The position numbers and the translations under genes are program-made. From Mogibacterium diversum (lineage in GTDB: Bacteria > Bacillota > Clostridia > Peptostreptococcales > Anaerovoracaceae), in NCBI RefSeq assembly GCF_002998925.1, contig NZ_CP027228.1, positions 434,001 to 498,000 on the forward strand: a stretch of DNA of 64,000 bases. The letters run 5' to 3'. The notes beneath the pieces were generated by a model that worked only from the letters and a program-made list of their open reading frames with translations, was not told the DNA's origin and searched no databases. How positions within the stretch are numbered: position 1 is the first letter of the stretch; each line of letters begins with the position of its first letter. This document shows positions 51,014-60,388 of the stretch, piece by piece.

Positions 51014-51685
51014 ATGTTTAGAATATTAATTGTGGAGGATGATAAAAACATCAGTTCAATCATAAGCGAAGAACTTTCCCAGTGGGGATACGAGACTCGT
51101 GGAATTGATAACTTTAATGATGTATATGATGATTTTAAAGAGTTTGAGCCAGATTTAGTTCTAATGGATATTACGCTTCCTCAGTATAACGGGTTTTATT
51201 GGACGCAAAGGATAAGACAAGAATCTAATGTTCCTATAATTTTCATTTCATCTCATTCAGAATCGATGGATATGATTCAAGCGATTCAGTTTGGGGCGGA
51301 TGATTATATTATAAAGCCTATTGATATTGCAGTTACCAGGGCTAAGATACAGGCTGTACTGAGAAGAGCTTATGATTACACGGTGGATTCCGAAAAGATA
51401 ACTTATGGAGAACTGACTTTAAATCTGTCTGCCGCACTGCTTGAAGGTAAGGACGTCACAGTTGAACTAACTAGAACAGAGCTACTGATACTTGAAAGTT
51501 TGTTTAATATGAAAGGACAGATAGCCAAGAGAGAAGATATAATTAATCACTGCTGGCAAGGTGATGACTTCATAGATGACAATACACTTGCGGTAAATAT
51601 GACGAGGCTAAGAAAAAAGTTAAACGGGATTGGCTTTGAAGATTTAATTCAAACAAAAAAGGGTATTGGGTATTTCTTAAGGTAG
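51014..51685 (+). CDS. BceR-like response regulator (OmpR family)
   Basis: A 223-residue two-component regulator. Receiver domain 1-118 with D52 as phosphorylation site (LVLMDITLP), acidic pair EDD at 8-10 and KPID lysine; winged-helix DNA-binding domain 125-223. Next to an intramembrane-type kinase and a BceAB-like exporter, it is expected to switch on the transporter when an antimicrobial peptide is sensed. AGGAG before the ATG. Confidence 0.88.
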   Translation: MFRILIVEDDKNISSIISEELSQWGYETRGIDNFNDVYDDFKEFEPDLVLMDITLPQYNGFYWTQRIRQESNVPIIFISSHSESMDMIQAIQFGADDYIIKPIDIAVTRAKIQAVLRRAYDYTVDSEKITYGELTLNLSAALLEGKDVTVELTRTELLILESLFNMKGQIAKREDIINHCWQGDDFIDDNTLAVNMTRLRKKLNGIGFEDLIQTKKGIGYFLR

Positions 51686-51692
51686 AGAGAAT

Positions 51693-52592
51693 ATGAGAAA
51701 AGTAAGCGATTTTTTAAAAAATGAATATAAGATCATCGTAACAGTGCTATACACAACAGGTGTGTTTGGGATTGTCTTTTCGTTTGCAAATTTTAATCGA
51801 GAATACTTTTGGCTTGGAGTAAAAGTTGTTGCTTTTATTAGTGCGATATTCCTTTTTATCGAATGGACAAACTATACAAGACAAGAAAATTACAAGATAA
51901 CATCGAAGGAGCTTGAAATAGAAAACAGAAGGCTATTAAATCAAGCCACCATTGATAGGCGAGAACTTGAAGAATATTTCTTATTATGGGTTCATCAGAT
52001 AAAGACACCTATAACAGTTTCAAATTTAATATTACAAAAGGGCGAGTTTGAAGATAAGAATAAACTTAAAGAGCAGATGTTCTATATCGAAGAATATACT
52101 AATATGGCTATAAACTATCTGAAACTCATGGATAGGGATGCAGATATGGATATTACATCTATTAGCCTAGATTCTCTAATTAGAAGTCTACTTAAGAAGT
52201 ATTCGATGCTGTTCATTGAGAAACACATATCCTTAGATTACAATCATATTTCAGCTAATGTTATTTCAGATACAAAATGGCTATCGATATTGATAGAACA
52301 GATTTTAGCAAATGCGATTAAATACACCGAATCAGGAACTATACAGATAACTTTTGAAGAGGATTCAAACACACTTAAAATCCGTGATACTGGAATTGGA
52401 ATACGCTCAGAGGATCTAAGTAAAATATTTGACCGAGGTTATTCTGGATTTAATGGAAGAATTAATGAAAAATCTAGCGGTCTCGGTTTATATCTAGTCA
52501 AAACTATTGCGAATGTAATTAACGTCAAAGTAAATGTTCAGTCGACATTGAATGTCGGGAGTGTGTTCTCGATTAGATTTCCTTCGAACTAA
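51693..52592 (+). CDS. BceS-like intramembrane-sensing histidine kinase
   Basis: A 299-residue kinase. Two membrane helices (about 13-33 and 38-57) with almost no extracellular loop, phospho-acceptor H101 in WVHQIKTPIT, and catalytic motifs ANAIKYT, DTGIGI and GLGLYLV. Kinases with this minimal sensor rely on the BceAB exporter for peptide detection. Starts seven bases after the regulator; AGAGA as ribosome binding site. Confidence 0.88.
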   Translation: MRKVSDFLKNEYKIIVTVLYTTGVFGIVFSFANFNREYFWLGVKVVAFISAIFLFIEWTNYTRQENYKITSKELEIENRRLLNQATIDRRELEEYFLLWVHQIKTPITVSNLILQKGEFEDKNKLKEQMFYIEEYTNMAINYLKLMDRDADMDITSISLDSLIRSLLKKYSMLFIEKHISLDYNHISANVISDTKWLSILIEQILANAIKYTESGTIQITFEEDSNTLKIRDTGIGIRSEDLSKIFDRGYSGFNGRINEKSSGLGLYLVKTIANVINVKVNVQSTLNVGSVFSIRFPSN

Positions 52593-52701
52593 TCTTTCAG
52601 AATTGTAAGGTTGTTATAATCGATTGTCATATTAGATAAATGCAGCGATTGATTACGATATGTAAAATTAGAGCATAAAGAAAAAAGGAGTGACTAAAGA
52701 T

Positions 52702-53457
52702 ATGGCAATCTTAGAATTAAAAGACGTAAAGAAAACGTATAAAACTAGAAAAGTGACAACAGAGGCTCTAAAGGGCGTAAATTTCTCGGTCGATAGTGGC
52801 GAATTCATTTCCATAATGGGTGAATCAGGTGCAGGAAAAACTACGCTGCTAAATATAATTGCAACTCTCGATAGAGCAACCTCAGGATCAGTAATTTTAA
52901 ATGGACAAGATACAAGTCTCCTTAAGGACAGCGAGATATCCGATTTTCGTAGAAGAGAATTAGGCTTCGTATTCCAAGACTTTAACTTGCTAGATCAATT
53001 CAATAATAGGGATAATATATTTCTTCCACTTGTTCTATCTAATGAAAAAGAAGCCGTTATGAAGGACAGACTAAGTAAACTCAAATCCGCTCTTGGAATC
53101 GGCGAGCTTCTTGAAAAATACCCTTATGAAGTCTCAGGAGGTCAGAAGCAAAGAATCGCAGTTGCTAGGGGAGTAATAACTAATCCCGCACTTCTTCTTG
53201 CTGACGAGCCGACTGGCGCACTAGACTCGCAGTCGTCGGAGAGCCTCCTTAAGATGTTTTGCAAGATAAATGAAGCTGGACAGACCATCATCATGGTTAC
53301 TCATTCACTGAGGGCATCATCTTATGCAAAAAGGGTACTTTTTATAAAGGACGGCATCGTTTATCACGAAATCTATCGAGGTGAGAACGAAAGGCAAGAG
53401 GCGTTCATGGAGCGCATTAATCAGGCTCAATTCATGCTGAATCGAGGTGATAACTAA
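52702..53457 (+). CDS. BceA-like ABC transporter ATPase
   Basis: A 251-residue ATPase with Walker A GESGAGKTT, Q-loop FVFQDFNLLDQF, signature VSGGQKQRIAVARGV and Walker B LLLADEPTGALDS. With the adjacent long permease it forms a Bce/Vra-type peptide-resistance transporter. AAAGGAG at 52683-52689 precedes ATG 52702 at a long distance; the GTG at 52690 touches that site and is less likely. Ends in an ATGA-type overlap of one base with the permease. Confidence 0.86.
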   Translation: MAILELKDVKKTYKTRKVTTEALKGVNFSVDSGEFISIMGESGAGKTTLLNIIATLDRATSGSVILNGQDTSLLKDSEISDFRRRELGFVFQDFNLLDQFNNRDNIFLPLVLSNEKEAVMKDRLSKLKSALGIGELLEKYPYEVSGGQKQRIAVARGVITNPALLLADEPTGALDSQSSESLLKMFCKINEAGQTIIMVTHSLRASSYAKRVLFIKDGIVYHEIYRGENERQEAFMERINQAQFMLNRGDN

Positions 53458-55433
53458 TGAAGTTTTCGATGGCAAGAAAGTTTGCTTTTCAAAATTTAAA
53501 GGCAAACAGAATTTTGGAGATACCATTTGTATTATCATCTGGAATTATGCTGATGCTTTTCAACATCATGATCTCACTTATCAACAATAAGTATGTTCAG
53601 ACGAGACATAAAACTCTTCCCGAACTTATCACTATGGGAGCTGTGGTAGTTGGAATTTTTACGATTATCTTCGTAATGTACACGACTAATTTTTTACTAA
53701 AAAAGCGCAATAAAGAGTTTGCTTTATATGCAATTCTTGGCCTTGAGAAGAAGCACATTCGTAAAATCATAAGCATTGAGTTCTTCGTATTATTCTCAAT
53801 CATAGCGATACTCGGAATGGTTGGTGGATACATTTTTGGACAGATTTCATTTTTGGGACTCAATAGATTAATGCATGATGTAACGGGCAGAATCATGGAT
53901 TATCCATTCAGTATAACTGCGATGATTGTATGCTCTATTACGATGCTTGGCTTATATTTCATAACTATTGCAAGAAGCAGTTATAGAATATATATGACGA
54001 CACCAGTGCAGCTGCTAGGAAAACAACATAGTGGCGAAGGTGAACCAAAATCAAGATTTGTTTTAACAATTATAGGATTAGCAGCTCTATGCGGCGGATA
54101 TGGAATTGCCCTAACAACAGAAGGAACGCTATCCGCACTGGTTAATTTCTTCATCGCATCACTACTGGTTATAGCGGCTACATATCTATTATTCATCTCA
54201 TTTTCAATTATTATATTGAAGATGCAGAGAAGAAGAAAAAGTTACTTTAAGCCAGAGAAGTTTCTCGGTGTCAGTGGTCTACTTTATAGGATGAAGAGCA
54301 ATGCAGTATCTCTCGCAAGTATAGCTGTTATGAGTGTTGGTATTATTATCACGCTATCAGCTACGGCAACTATCTATTCTAATATTCAGAAAAATGGAGA
54401 TAGCTTTATCGCATTTTCAAGAGATTACATTCTAACAAGTGATACTGCTGTATATGAGAATAACTTCAAAGATATTCAGAAAAATCTTGAAAACAGAGTG
54501 AGTCAGACTGTTACAGGTAAAGCGAAGATAAAGGACTCTTTTATAGAGCTCAGCATGAATCCTGCTGTAGCTAAAAAAGGAAATTCAATTGAGACATATA
54601 CGAGAGATGCGAAAACTTCGCCGTATTTCATGTTCACATATGACCTTGCTAGTTATAATAAAAAGCTAAACAAAAATATTTCTCTTAAAGATGACGAAGT
54701 GCTAATGACTTCTAATAGAAAAGGTGCTCTCAATATGAGTAGCCTTAAAATCGGTGACCGCACCTTTAAAGTGAGAGAAATTGATAATAAAATCCTCTCT
54801 AGTGCAAATGTAGATAGTTATGCACTTGTTGTAAAAGATCTATCTACTATGCAGTATATAGCTTCCGTGCTGAAGACGTATAATATCCAGAATAAAACCA
54901 TGGAAAATTCTTCAATAAAGTGCAGCATAGAATGGAATGTGTCTGGGATAAATAAGAATTCGTATGATAGAAGCCTAAGTAAGCTAAAGAATGATAATGG
55001 ATATACACTTGAGAGTAGAGTAGAGGTACTAAAGGGTTTATACGAACTAAACGGCGGATTCCTATTTCTTGGAGTACTTATCGGTATAATCTTCTTAACT
55101 GGAACTATCCTCGTAATCTACTATAAGCAAATAAGTGAAGGGTATGAAGACCGAGAAAAGTATCAGATCATGAAGAAAATAGGACTTAATGATGATCTGA
55201 TTAAAAAAACTGGAGCTTCTCAGATTGTATGGATGTTATACGCACCGCTTATGGTAGCGATTGTACACTGTATGGTGGCATCTAAGATCGTATATCAACT
55301 TTTAAAGATGTTCGGAGTAAACCAATTTACGCAGTATGGAACATACTTCGGCTTGGTAATCGGTGTATTCTTCGTGATATATTTCGTGATATTTAAGATG
55401 ACGTCACGCACATACTATAAGATAGTAAAATAA
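53457..55433 (+). CDS. BceB-like ABC permease (FtsX domain)
   Basis: A 658-residue permease with about ten membrane helices: FtsX-type segments near 15-175, a large extracellular domain of roughly 220 residues between helices near 300 and 530, and further FtsX helices to the C terminus. This extracellular domain binds or recognises lipid-II-targeting peptides in characterised BceAB systems. Overlaps the ATPase gene by one base. The module ends with a terminator. Confidence 0.86.
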   Translation: MKFSMARKFAFQNLKANRILEIPFVLSSGIMLMLFNIMISLINNKYVQTRHKTLPELITMGAVVVGIFTIIFVMYTTNFLLKKRNKEFALYAILGLEKKHIRKIISIEFFVLFSIIAILGMVGGYIFGQISFLGLNRLMHDVTGRIMDYPFSITAMIVCSITMLGLYFITIARSSYRIYMTTPVQLLGKQHSGEGEPKSRFVLTIIGLAALCGGYGIALTTEGTLSALVNFFIASLLVIAATYLLFISFSIIILKMQRRRKSYFKPEKFLGVSGLLYRMKSNAVSLASIAVMSVGIIITLSATATIYSNIQKNGDSFIAFSRDYILTSDTAVYENNFKDIQKNLENRVSQTVTGKAKIKDSFIELSMNPAVAKKGNSIETYTRDAKTSPYFMFTYDLASYNKKLNKNISLKDDEVLMTSNRKGALNMSSLKIGDRTFKVREIDNKILSSANVDSYALVVKDLSTMQYIASVLKTYNIQNKTMENSSIKCSIEWNVSGINKNSYDRSLSKLKNDNGYTLESRVEVLKGLYELNGGFLFLGVLIGIIFLTGTILVIYYKQISEGYEDREKYQIMKKIGLNDDLIKKTGASQIVWMLYAPLMVAIVHCMVASKIVYQLLKMFGVNQFTQYGTYFGLVIGVFFVIYFVIFKMTSRTYYKIVK

Positions 55434-55455
55434 TTTTGAAAGATTAATACTGATG

Positions 55456-55487
55456 AAAACCTCTCTATTTGAAATAGGGAGGTTTTT
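55456..55487 (+). terminator. Terminator of the BceRSAB module
   Basis: AAAACCTCTCTATTT, loop GA, AATAGGGAGGTTTTT: long stem with one G-T-type position and T run. Confidence 0.9.
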
Positions 55488-55563
55488 ATGTTGCGATTAT
55501 CACTTGATAGAAATTACTAACTGCATTAGAATATATGGAGTTAAAACAAGTTAGGAGCAATAA

Positions 55564-56862
55564 ATGAATTACAATGAGTCAAGAGTATATCTGGATGAAC
55601 TATCCAGATACGGAAGTGTACTTGGCCTGGACAGTATGCGCGAGCTACTCCACAGACTGGGTGATCCACAAGACGGGCTAAAGTTTATTCATGTCGCTGG
55701 CACCAATGGCAAAGGGTCGATTCTCTCGTATCTATCCAGTATCTTAATTCAAGCAGGATATACCACGGGGTGCTACTTCTCTCCGTGGCTTTTTGAATAC
55801 GGCGAGCAGTTTCAGGTGAATGGGGTTCATATCGCAGATGATGAGCTCGCACGCCATACTACAGAGATAGCCGAAGCGATTAGCAGCATGGTGGTAGATG
55901 GGCTTAATTCACCGACGCTATTCGAAGCTGAAACGGCTCTTGCTATGCTATATTTCAAGAGCAGAGGATGCGATTTCGTAGTGCTAGAGACAGGTCTAGG
56001 CGGCAGGGAGGATGCGACGAATGTCGTTGGTACAACCCTGGTTGAAGTGATAACACCAATTTCTAAGGACCACATGGCATTTCTTGGAGAGACTATTAGG
56101 GAAATCGCTGGTGAGAAAGCTGGTATAATCAAGCCTGATACCATAGTAGTAAGTGCTAAGCAGCATGCTGATGCTGAAGAAGTGCTAGCTGCTAAGTGCG
56201 CTGAACTCGGATCTGAGCTTAGAGTGGTTGATGAAGCTGCTATTGAACCGATTTCATATGGAATAGGAGAACAACGCTTTAATTACGGCTCCTGGGCGGA
56301 CGTGACCATATCGCTTGCGGGAACGCACCAATTCAGCAATGCCTCGCTCGCTCTACTTGCGGTTGAGGCTTTAAGAGATAAGGACGTCATTATACCAGAT
56401 GAAGCGATATACGATGGACTCAGAGCTGCAAGGTGGGTTGGACGATTTACGGAACTAGCAAAGGACCCAACGGTAATCATCGACGGTGCACATAACGAGG
56501 GTGCAGCTATGGCACTTGAATCGTCAATTCGCCAGTATTTTGGGGATAAGAAAGTTATACTGGTTATAGGTGTATTTAAAGACAAGGAGTACGATAAGTT
56601 GCTCTCGCACTTAGTACCGTTATCAAAGCAGGTTATAACTGTTGAGACGCCAAATAACGACAGAGCTATGCCAGCAATTGCGCTTGCACAAAAGGCGCTC
56701 TCTTATTCTAAGCATGTCGAGGCATCGGATAGCATTTATCAGGGGATTGATAAAGCGTATGAATACGCTAGTAAGGATGATGTGATACTAGTGTGTGGGT
56801 CACTATCTTTCCTAGGGGATGTAAAAAGGATTATAGAAACAAGGGGTACGAACAATGGATAG
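55564..56862 (+). CDS. folC: Folylpolyglutamate/dihydrofolate synthase
   Basis: A 432-residue Mur-ligase-fold enzyme that adds glutamate to dihydropteroate and folates. P-loop GTNGKGS at 46-52, YFSPWLFEYGEQFQVNGV, GLGGREDATNVV with the metal-binding region, and IIDGAHNEGAA in the C-terminal half. First gene of the folate operon; folE starts eight bases before its stop. AGGAG before the ATG. Confidence 0.93.
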   Translation: MNYNESRVYLDELSRYGSVLGLDSMRELLHRLGDPQDGLKFIHVAGTNGKGSILSYLSSILIQAGYTTGCYFSPWLFEYGEQFQVNGVHIADDELARHTTEIAEAISSMVVDGLNSPTLFEAETALAMLYFKSRGCDFVVLETGLGGREDATNVVGTTLVEVITPISKDHMAFLGETIREIAGEKAGIIKPDTIVVSAKQHADAEEVLAAKCAELGSELRVVDEAAIEPISYGIGEQRFNYGSWADVTISLAGTHQFSNASLALLAVEALRDKDVIIPDEAIYDGLRAARWVGRFTELAKDPTVIIDGAHNEGAAMALESSIRQYFGDKKVILVIGVFKDKEYDKLLSHLVPLSKQVITVETPNNDRAMPAIALAQKALSYSKHVEASDSIYQGIDKAYEYASKDDVILVCGSLSFLGDVKRIIETRGTNNG

Positions 56863-57412
56863 AGAAAAAATCATGGAAGGTGTAAAGTTAATACTCGATG
56901 GAATTGGCGAGGATGTAACAAGAGAGGGTTTGCTCGAAACACCTGAGCGTGTAGCCAAAATGTATGAAGAGTTAGCAGGTGGATACACTGATTCTGCTAG
57001 CACACACCTAGCGAAACGATTCGATGTTGAGAACAACGACATAGTTCTCGAGAAGGACATTGAATTCTACTCACTATGCGAACATCACATGCTACCGTTC
57101 TATGGACGCGTGGCTATCGCATATATACCTAATGGAGAGGTCATTGGACTAAGCAAGATGGCTAGAACTGTTGAGGTATTTGCCAAGAGACTGCAGCTTC
57201 AGGAGAGAATGACAGCGCAGATAGCTGATGCATTCATGGAGGAGTTAAATCCAAAGGGTGTTATGGTTATGATTGAGGCTGAACATATGTGTATGACTAT
57301 GCGCGGAATCAAGAAACCAGGAACCAAGACAGTTACGGTTATGGCGCGCGGAAGCTTCGAGAACGACGAATGCCTACAAAATACATTCTTTAGAATGTTA
57401 GAGCATAGGTAG
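56855..57412 (+). CDS. folE: GTP cyclohydrolase I
   Basis: A 185-residue FolE (type IA) that turns GTP into dihydroneopterin triphosphate. Zinc ligands Cys75 and His78 in SLCEHHMLPF and Cys146 in EHMCMTMRG are all present, as is the GREGLLETPERVAKMYEEL-like N terminus. Overlaps folC by eight bases; AAGGGGT as ribosome binding site. Confidence 0.95.
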   Translation: MDREKIMEGVKLILDGIGEDVTREGLLETPERVAKMYEELAGGYTDSASTHLAKRFDVENNDIVLEKDIEFYSLCEHHMLPFYGRVAIAYIPNGEVIGLSKMARTVEVFAKRLQLQERMTAQIADAFMEELNPKGVMVMIEAEHMCMTMRGIKKPGTKTVTVMARGSFENDECLQNTFFRMLEHR

Positions 57413-57420
57413 TAGATTAA

Positions 57421-57981
57421 ATGGCTTATTCTGTAAAAAGTATGAACACGATTGATGTAGCTTTTCCGCATGAGAGAGGGTTTATAGACCGCTTTCAGGA
57501 TATTTATCATGACGAACTTTGGCTGATTTGTATGGAAGAGATAGAAGCCGCTGAAAGTGGCAGAATTTACTGTAGGCATGATTTTACTCATCTGATGGAT
57601 GTGGCTCGTATAGCGTATATTCTTTCGGTTGAAGAGGCTTTATGTATACAGAAGGATGTCATCTACGCTGCAGCACTACTTCACGATATTGGACGAAGTA
57701 AGGAGTATACTGATGGTATTCCTCATGACGAAGCGGGCGCTAGTATAGCAGAGGAAATTTTAAAGAGGTCATCATACAGCGAAAAGGAGCGAGAAGCGAT
57801 AATTACTGCAGTTCGAGATCATCGAGGTCATTATGTACCAGAAGAGGCTAGCGGATTAATAGAGAGACTATCATACGTAATTAAACGTGCGGATAAGGAG
57901 TCGCGTCTATGCTTGAGCTGTGATGCACGCGATACCTGTAAGTGGCCTAATGATAAGAAGAATATGAACATCAAGTACTAA
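57421..57981 (+). CDS. HD-domain hydrolase in the folate operon
   Basis: A 186-residue HD-superfamily phosphohydrolase. Metal ligands by consensus: H57 (in RHDFTHLMD), H88-D89 (LLHDIG) and D157 (KRADKES); H102/H134 lie near the site. The C terminus has CLSCDARDTCKW, a four-residue-spaced cysteine set that may bind zinc. Embedded between folE and folP, it is a candidate for removing phosphate(s) from dihydroneopterin triphosphate, the step otherwise done by Nudix FolQ, which is absent here. HD proteins next to folE are known from other Clostridia, but I do not know of a proven activity. Confidence 0.78.
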   Translation: MAYSVKSMNTIDVAFPHERGFIDRFQDIYHDELWLICMEEIEAAESGRIYCRHDFTHLMDVARIAYILSVEEALCIQKDVIYAAALLHDIGRSKEYTDGIPHDEAGASIAEEILKRSSYSEKEREAIITAVRDHRGHYVPEEASGLIERLSYVIKRADKESRLCLSCDARDTCKWPNDKKNMNIKY

Positions 57982-58034
57982 TTGGGTTAATAGTGTAATT
58001 CCACAATAGTTATGTGGAAAGGATAAGGAATAAA

Positions 58035-58847
58035 ATGAAAATTGGAAATAAAAACTTTGATTTAAAAAACGACTGTTATATCATGGGAATTCTTAACTTC
58101 ACTCCCGATTCATTTTCTGACGGAGGCAAGTGGAACGACATGGATAGTGCGCTGCGTCACGTTGAAGAGATGATTCATGAAGGTGCTGCAATTATTGATA
58201 TCGGCGGTGAGTCGACTAGACCTGGACACATTCAGATTACGGAGCAGGAAGAGATCGAGAGAATCGTGCCTGTAATAAGAGCTGTCAAAGAGCATTTTGA
58301 TGTTCCGGTATCTATCGATAGTTACAAGGGCTCAGTTGTTCTGGCTGCTCTTGAATGCGGAGCTGATATGGTTAATGATATATGGGGATTTAAGTATGAT
58401 GAGAAGGTAGCTGAGGCAGTAGCAAAGTATGATGTCCCAGTTTGCCTCATGCACAATAGAAATAATACCGAATACACTGATTTTGTTAAAGAGTGGTTAG
58501 ATGATATGCGTGGTTGTATCGATATCGCTAAGGCTCACGGCGTAAGCATGGACAAGATTGTAATGGATCCTGGATTTGGTTTTGGTAAGAAACCCGAACA
58601 CAATCTTATAGCTATGCATCACCTAGACAAGATGAAGGGGTTAGAGCTACCGATTCTGCTCGGAACTTCTAGAAAGTCTACTCTCGGGCTGATTCTTGAC
58701 CTTCCTGTTGAAGAGAGAGTTGAGGCAACAGTTGCAACTACTGTTTACGGTGTGGCTAAGGGTGCGTCTATATTTAGAGTTCATGATGTTAAAGAGAATT
58801 ATCGTGCGATGAAGACTATGCAGGCAATTCTCAGGGAGCATATCTAG
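58035..58847 (+). CDS. folP: Dihydropteroate synthase
   Basis: Condenses hydroxymethyl-dihydropterin pyrophosphate with p-aminobenzoate; the sulfonamide target. The 270-residue TIM barrel has MGILNFTPDSFSDGG at 17-31, IDIGGESTRPG, VNDIWG, DPGFGFGKKPEHNL and GTSRKSTLG. AAGGA five bases upstream favours ATG 58035 over GTG 58014. Confidence 0.95.
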   Translation: MKIGNKNFDLKNDCYIMGILNFTPDSFSDGGKWNDMDSALRHVEEMIHEGAAIIDIGGESTRPGHIQITEQEEIERIVPVIRAVKEHFDVPVSIDSYKGSVVLAALECGADMVNDIWGFKYDEKVAEAVAKYDVPVCLMHNRNNTEYTDFVKEWLDDMRGCIDIAKAHGVSMDKIVMDPGFGFGKKPEHNLIAMHHLDKMKGLELPILLGTSRKSTLGLILDLPVEERVEATVATTVYGVAKGASIFRVHDVKENYRAMKTMQAILREHI

Positions 58848-58916
58848 GATAGGTTTACAAATACTACTTGCTGACCGATAATTTTCAAAGCTTGAACGTA
58901 CGCGAGGAGACGGAAA

Positions 58917-59735
58917 ATGTACGATGAGATTAAAATAACTGACCTTGAAGTCTTTGCAAATCATGGGGTTTTACCTGAAGAGAATACTTTAGGGCAGAAG
59001 TTCGTATTTACAATAAAGCTATATATGGATACTAGAATTACAGGGAAGACTGATCAGCTAGAGGACTCGATTAACTATGGTGATGTAGCATCATTTGTCA
59101 CCGAATACACTAAAACTCATACCGTGAAGCTTCTTGAAACTGCTGCTGAAGAGTTAGCTGAGGCAATGCTGCTCCGATATGATATGGCGAAGGGTGTCTC
59201 TGTTGAGATTAAGAAGCCATGGGCTCCGATTGGGCTCCCTCTTAGAGAGGCTTCTGTCAAGATTGAGCGCTTCTGGCACAATGCTTACATAGCTATCGGA
59301 TCAAATATGGGTGACAAAAAGGCATACCTTGACTTCGGAGTTAAGAGTATAGTAGAAATCGAAGGGTGCAGAGTTAATAAAGTATCTGAATATATTAAAA
59401 CAGAGCCTTATGGTGGTGTTGAGCAGGATGATTTCTTAAATGGAGCGCTGCAAGTTGATACACTACTATCTCCTAAAGAGCTCCTTAGCGAGCTACAGCG
59501 AATTGAACTTGAGGCACATCGCGAGAGGAAGGTGCACTGGGGGCCAAGGACGCTGGATCTCGATATCATCATGTATGATGACTATATAGTGGAGGAAGAG
59601 AACCTTACTATTCCTCATATCGAGATGCATAAGCGAGACTTTGTGCTAGTTCCATTAGCTCAGATTGCACCTCATCTCCGTCATCCTGCACTTAACAAGA
59701 CAGTAATGCAGCTACTTGAAGAGCTTAAAGGATAA
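58917..59735 (+). CDS. folK: FolB-FolK fusion: dihydroneopterin aldolase / HPPK
   Basis: A 272-residue bifunctional enzyme. Residues 1-118 are dihydroneopterin aldolase (DLEVFANHGVLPEE, DSINYGDV, ETAAEELAEAML); residues about 122-272 are 6-hydroxymethyl-dihydropterin pyrophosphokinase (AYIAIGSNMGDKKAYL, KVHWGPRTLDLDIIMYDD, HKRDFVLVPLAQI). GAGGAG before the ATG. Last gene of the operon, followed by a terminator. Confidence 0.94.
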   Translation: MYDEIKITDLEVFANHGVLPEENTLGQKFVFTIKLYMDTRITGKTDQLEDSINYGDVASFVTEYTKTHTVKLLETAAEELAEAMLLRYDMAKGVSVEIKKPWAPIGLPLREASVKIERFWHNAYIAIGSNMGDKKAYLDFGVKSIVEIEGCRVNKVSEYIKTEPYGGVEQDDFLNGALQVDTLLSPKELLSELQRIELEAHRERKVHWGPRTLDLDIIMYDDYIVEEENLTIPHIEMHKRDFVLVPLAQIAPHLRHPALNKTVMQLLEELKG

Positions 59736-59769
59736 AAGCTAAGCTAATTAAATATTTTTCACATATTCT

Positions 59770-59808
59770 AAGAAAGTCGGTGTTATACTCATGGACTTTC
59801 TTTTTTTA
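59770..59808 (+). terminator. Terminator of the folate operon
   Basis: AAGAAAGTC and GACTTTCTT pair around GGTGTTATACTCATG, with seven T. Confidence 0.9.
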
Positions 59809-59840
59809 TTTCAATATATTTAAAATATAAGAGGGTATCT

Positions 59841-59869
59841 TGTAACGTTTTAGATTAAGCAGAGTCATA
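59841..59869 (+). promoter_or_regulatory. ECF-sigma-type promoter before the sigma gene
   Basis: TGTAACGTTT starts at 59841, the usual -35 of ECF sigma factors; 17 bases after the hexamer TGTAAC comes GTCATA, a plausible -10. It lies 34 bases before the sigma gene and fits autoregulation. Confidence 0.6.
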
Positions 59870-59902
59870 TATATAGAAACGCAAATACTAAAGGAGGATA
59901 TG

Positions 59903-60388
59903 ATGGATTTAGACCAGCTATATCGTGAATATTTCACCTCGGTCTATAGATACATTTTCTCTATGTGTAAAGACTCCTTGCTTGCCGAAGAGATTACACA
60001 GGAGACGTTCTTTAGAGCGCTCAAAAAACTTGATTCATTCCGCGGAGAAGCGAGTGCCAGGGTGTGGCTTTGTCAAATTGCTAAGAATATCTATTTCTCT
60101 TATCTCAATAAGAATAATCGCCTCTGTGAGTTTAAATTCGATGAATCAGATAACCTTGTGGATGAAAGTGTTGAGAGCGCTATCCTAAGCAAGGAACAGT
60201 CAGCGGAATTAAGAGCCGCAATCCATGCTTTAGAGGAACCCTATAAAGAAGTTTTTATGCTTAGAGTTTATGCCGACTTATCATTTAGTGACATAGGGAC
60301 ACTGTTTGGTAAATCTGATGGATGGGCGCGCGTTACTTACCACAGAAGTCGTTTAAAGATAATGGATAGTTTGGAGGTCTTAAAATGA
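59903..60388 (+). CDS. ECF-type RNA polymerase sigma factor
   Basis: A 161-residue sigma-70 family factor. Region 2 spans about 5-70 (LYREYFTSVYRYIFSMCKD, EITQETFFRALKKLD) and region 4 about 105-155 (EPYKEVFMLRVYADLSFSDI, GWARVTYHRSRLKI). No region 3. ATG 59903 is favoured over 59900 by spacing from GGAGG. It overlaps the anti-sigma gene by four bases. Confidence 0.9.
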   Translation: MDLDQLYREYFTSVYRYIFSMCKDSLLAEEITQETFFRALKKLDSFRGEASARVWLCQIAKNIYFSYLNKNNRLCEFKFDESDNLVDESVESAILSKEQSAELRAAIHALEEPYKEVFMLRVYADLSFSDIGTLFGKSDGWARVTYHRSRLKIMDSLEVLK

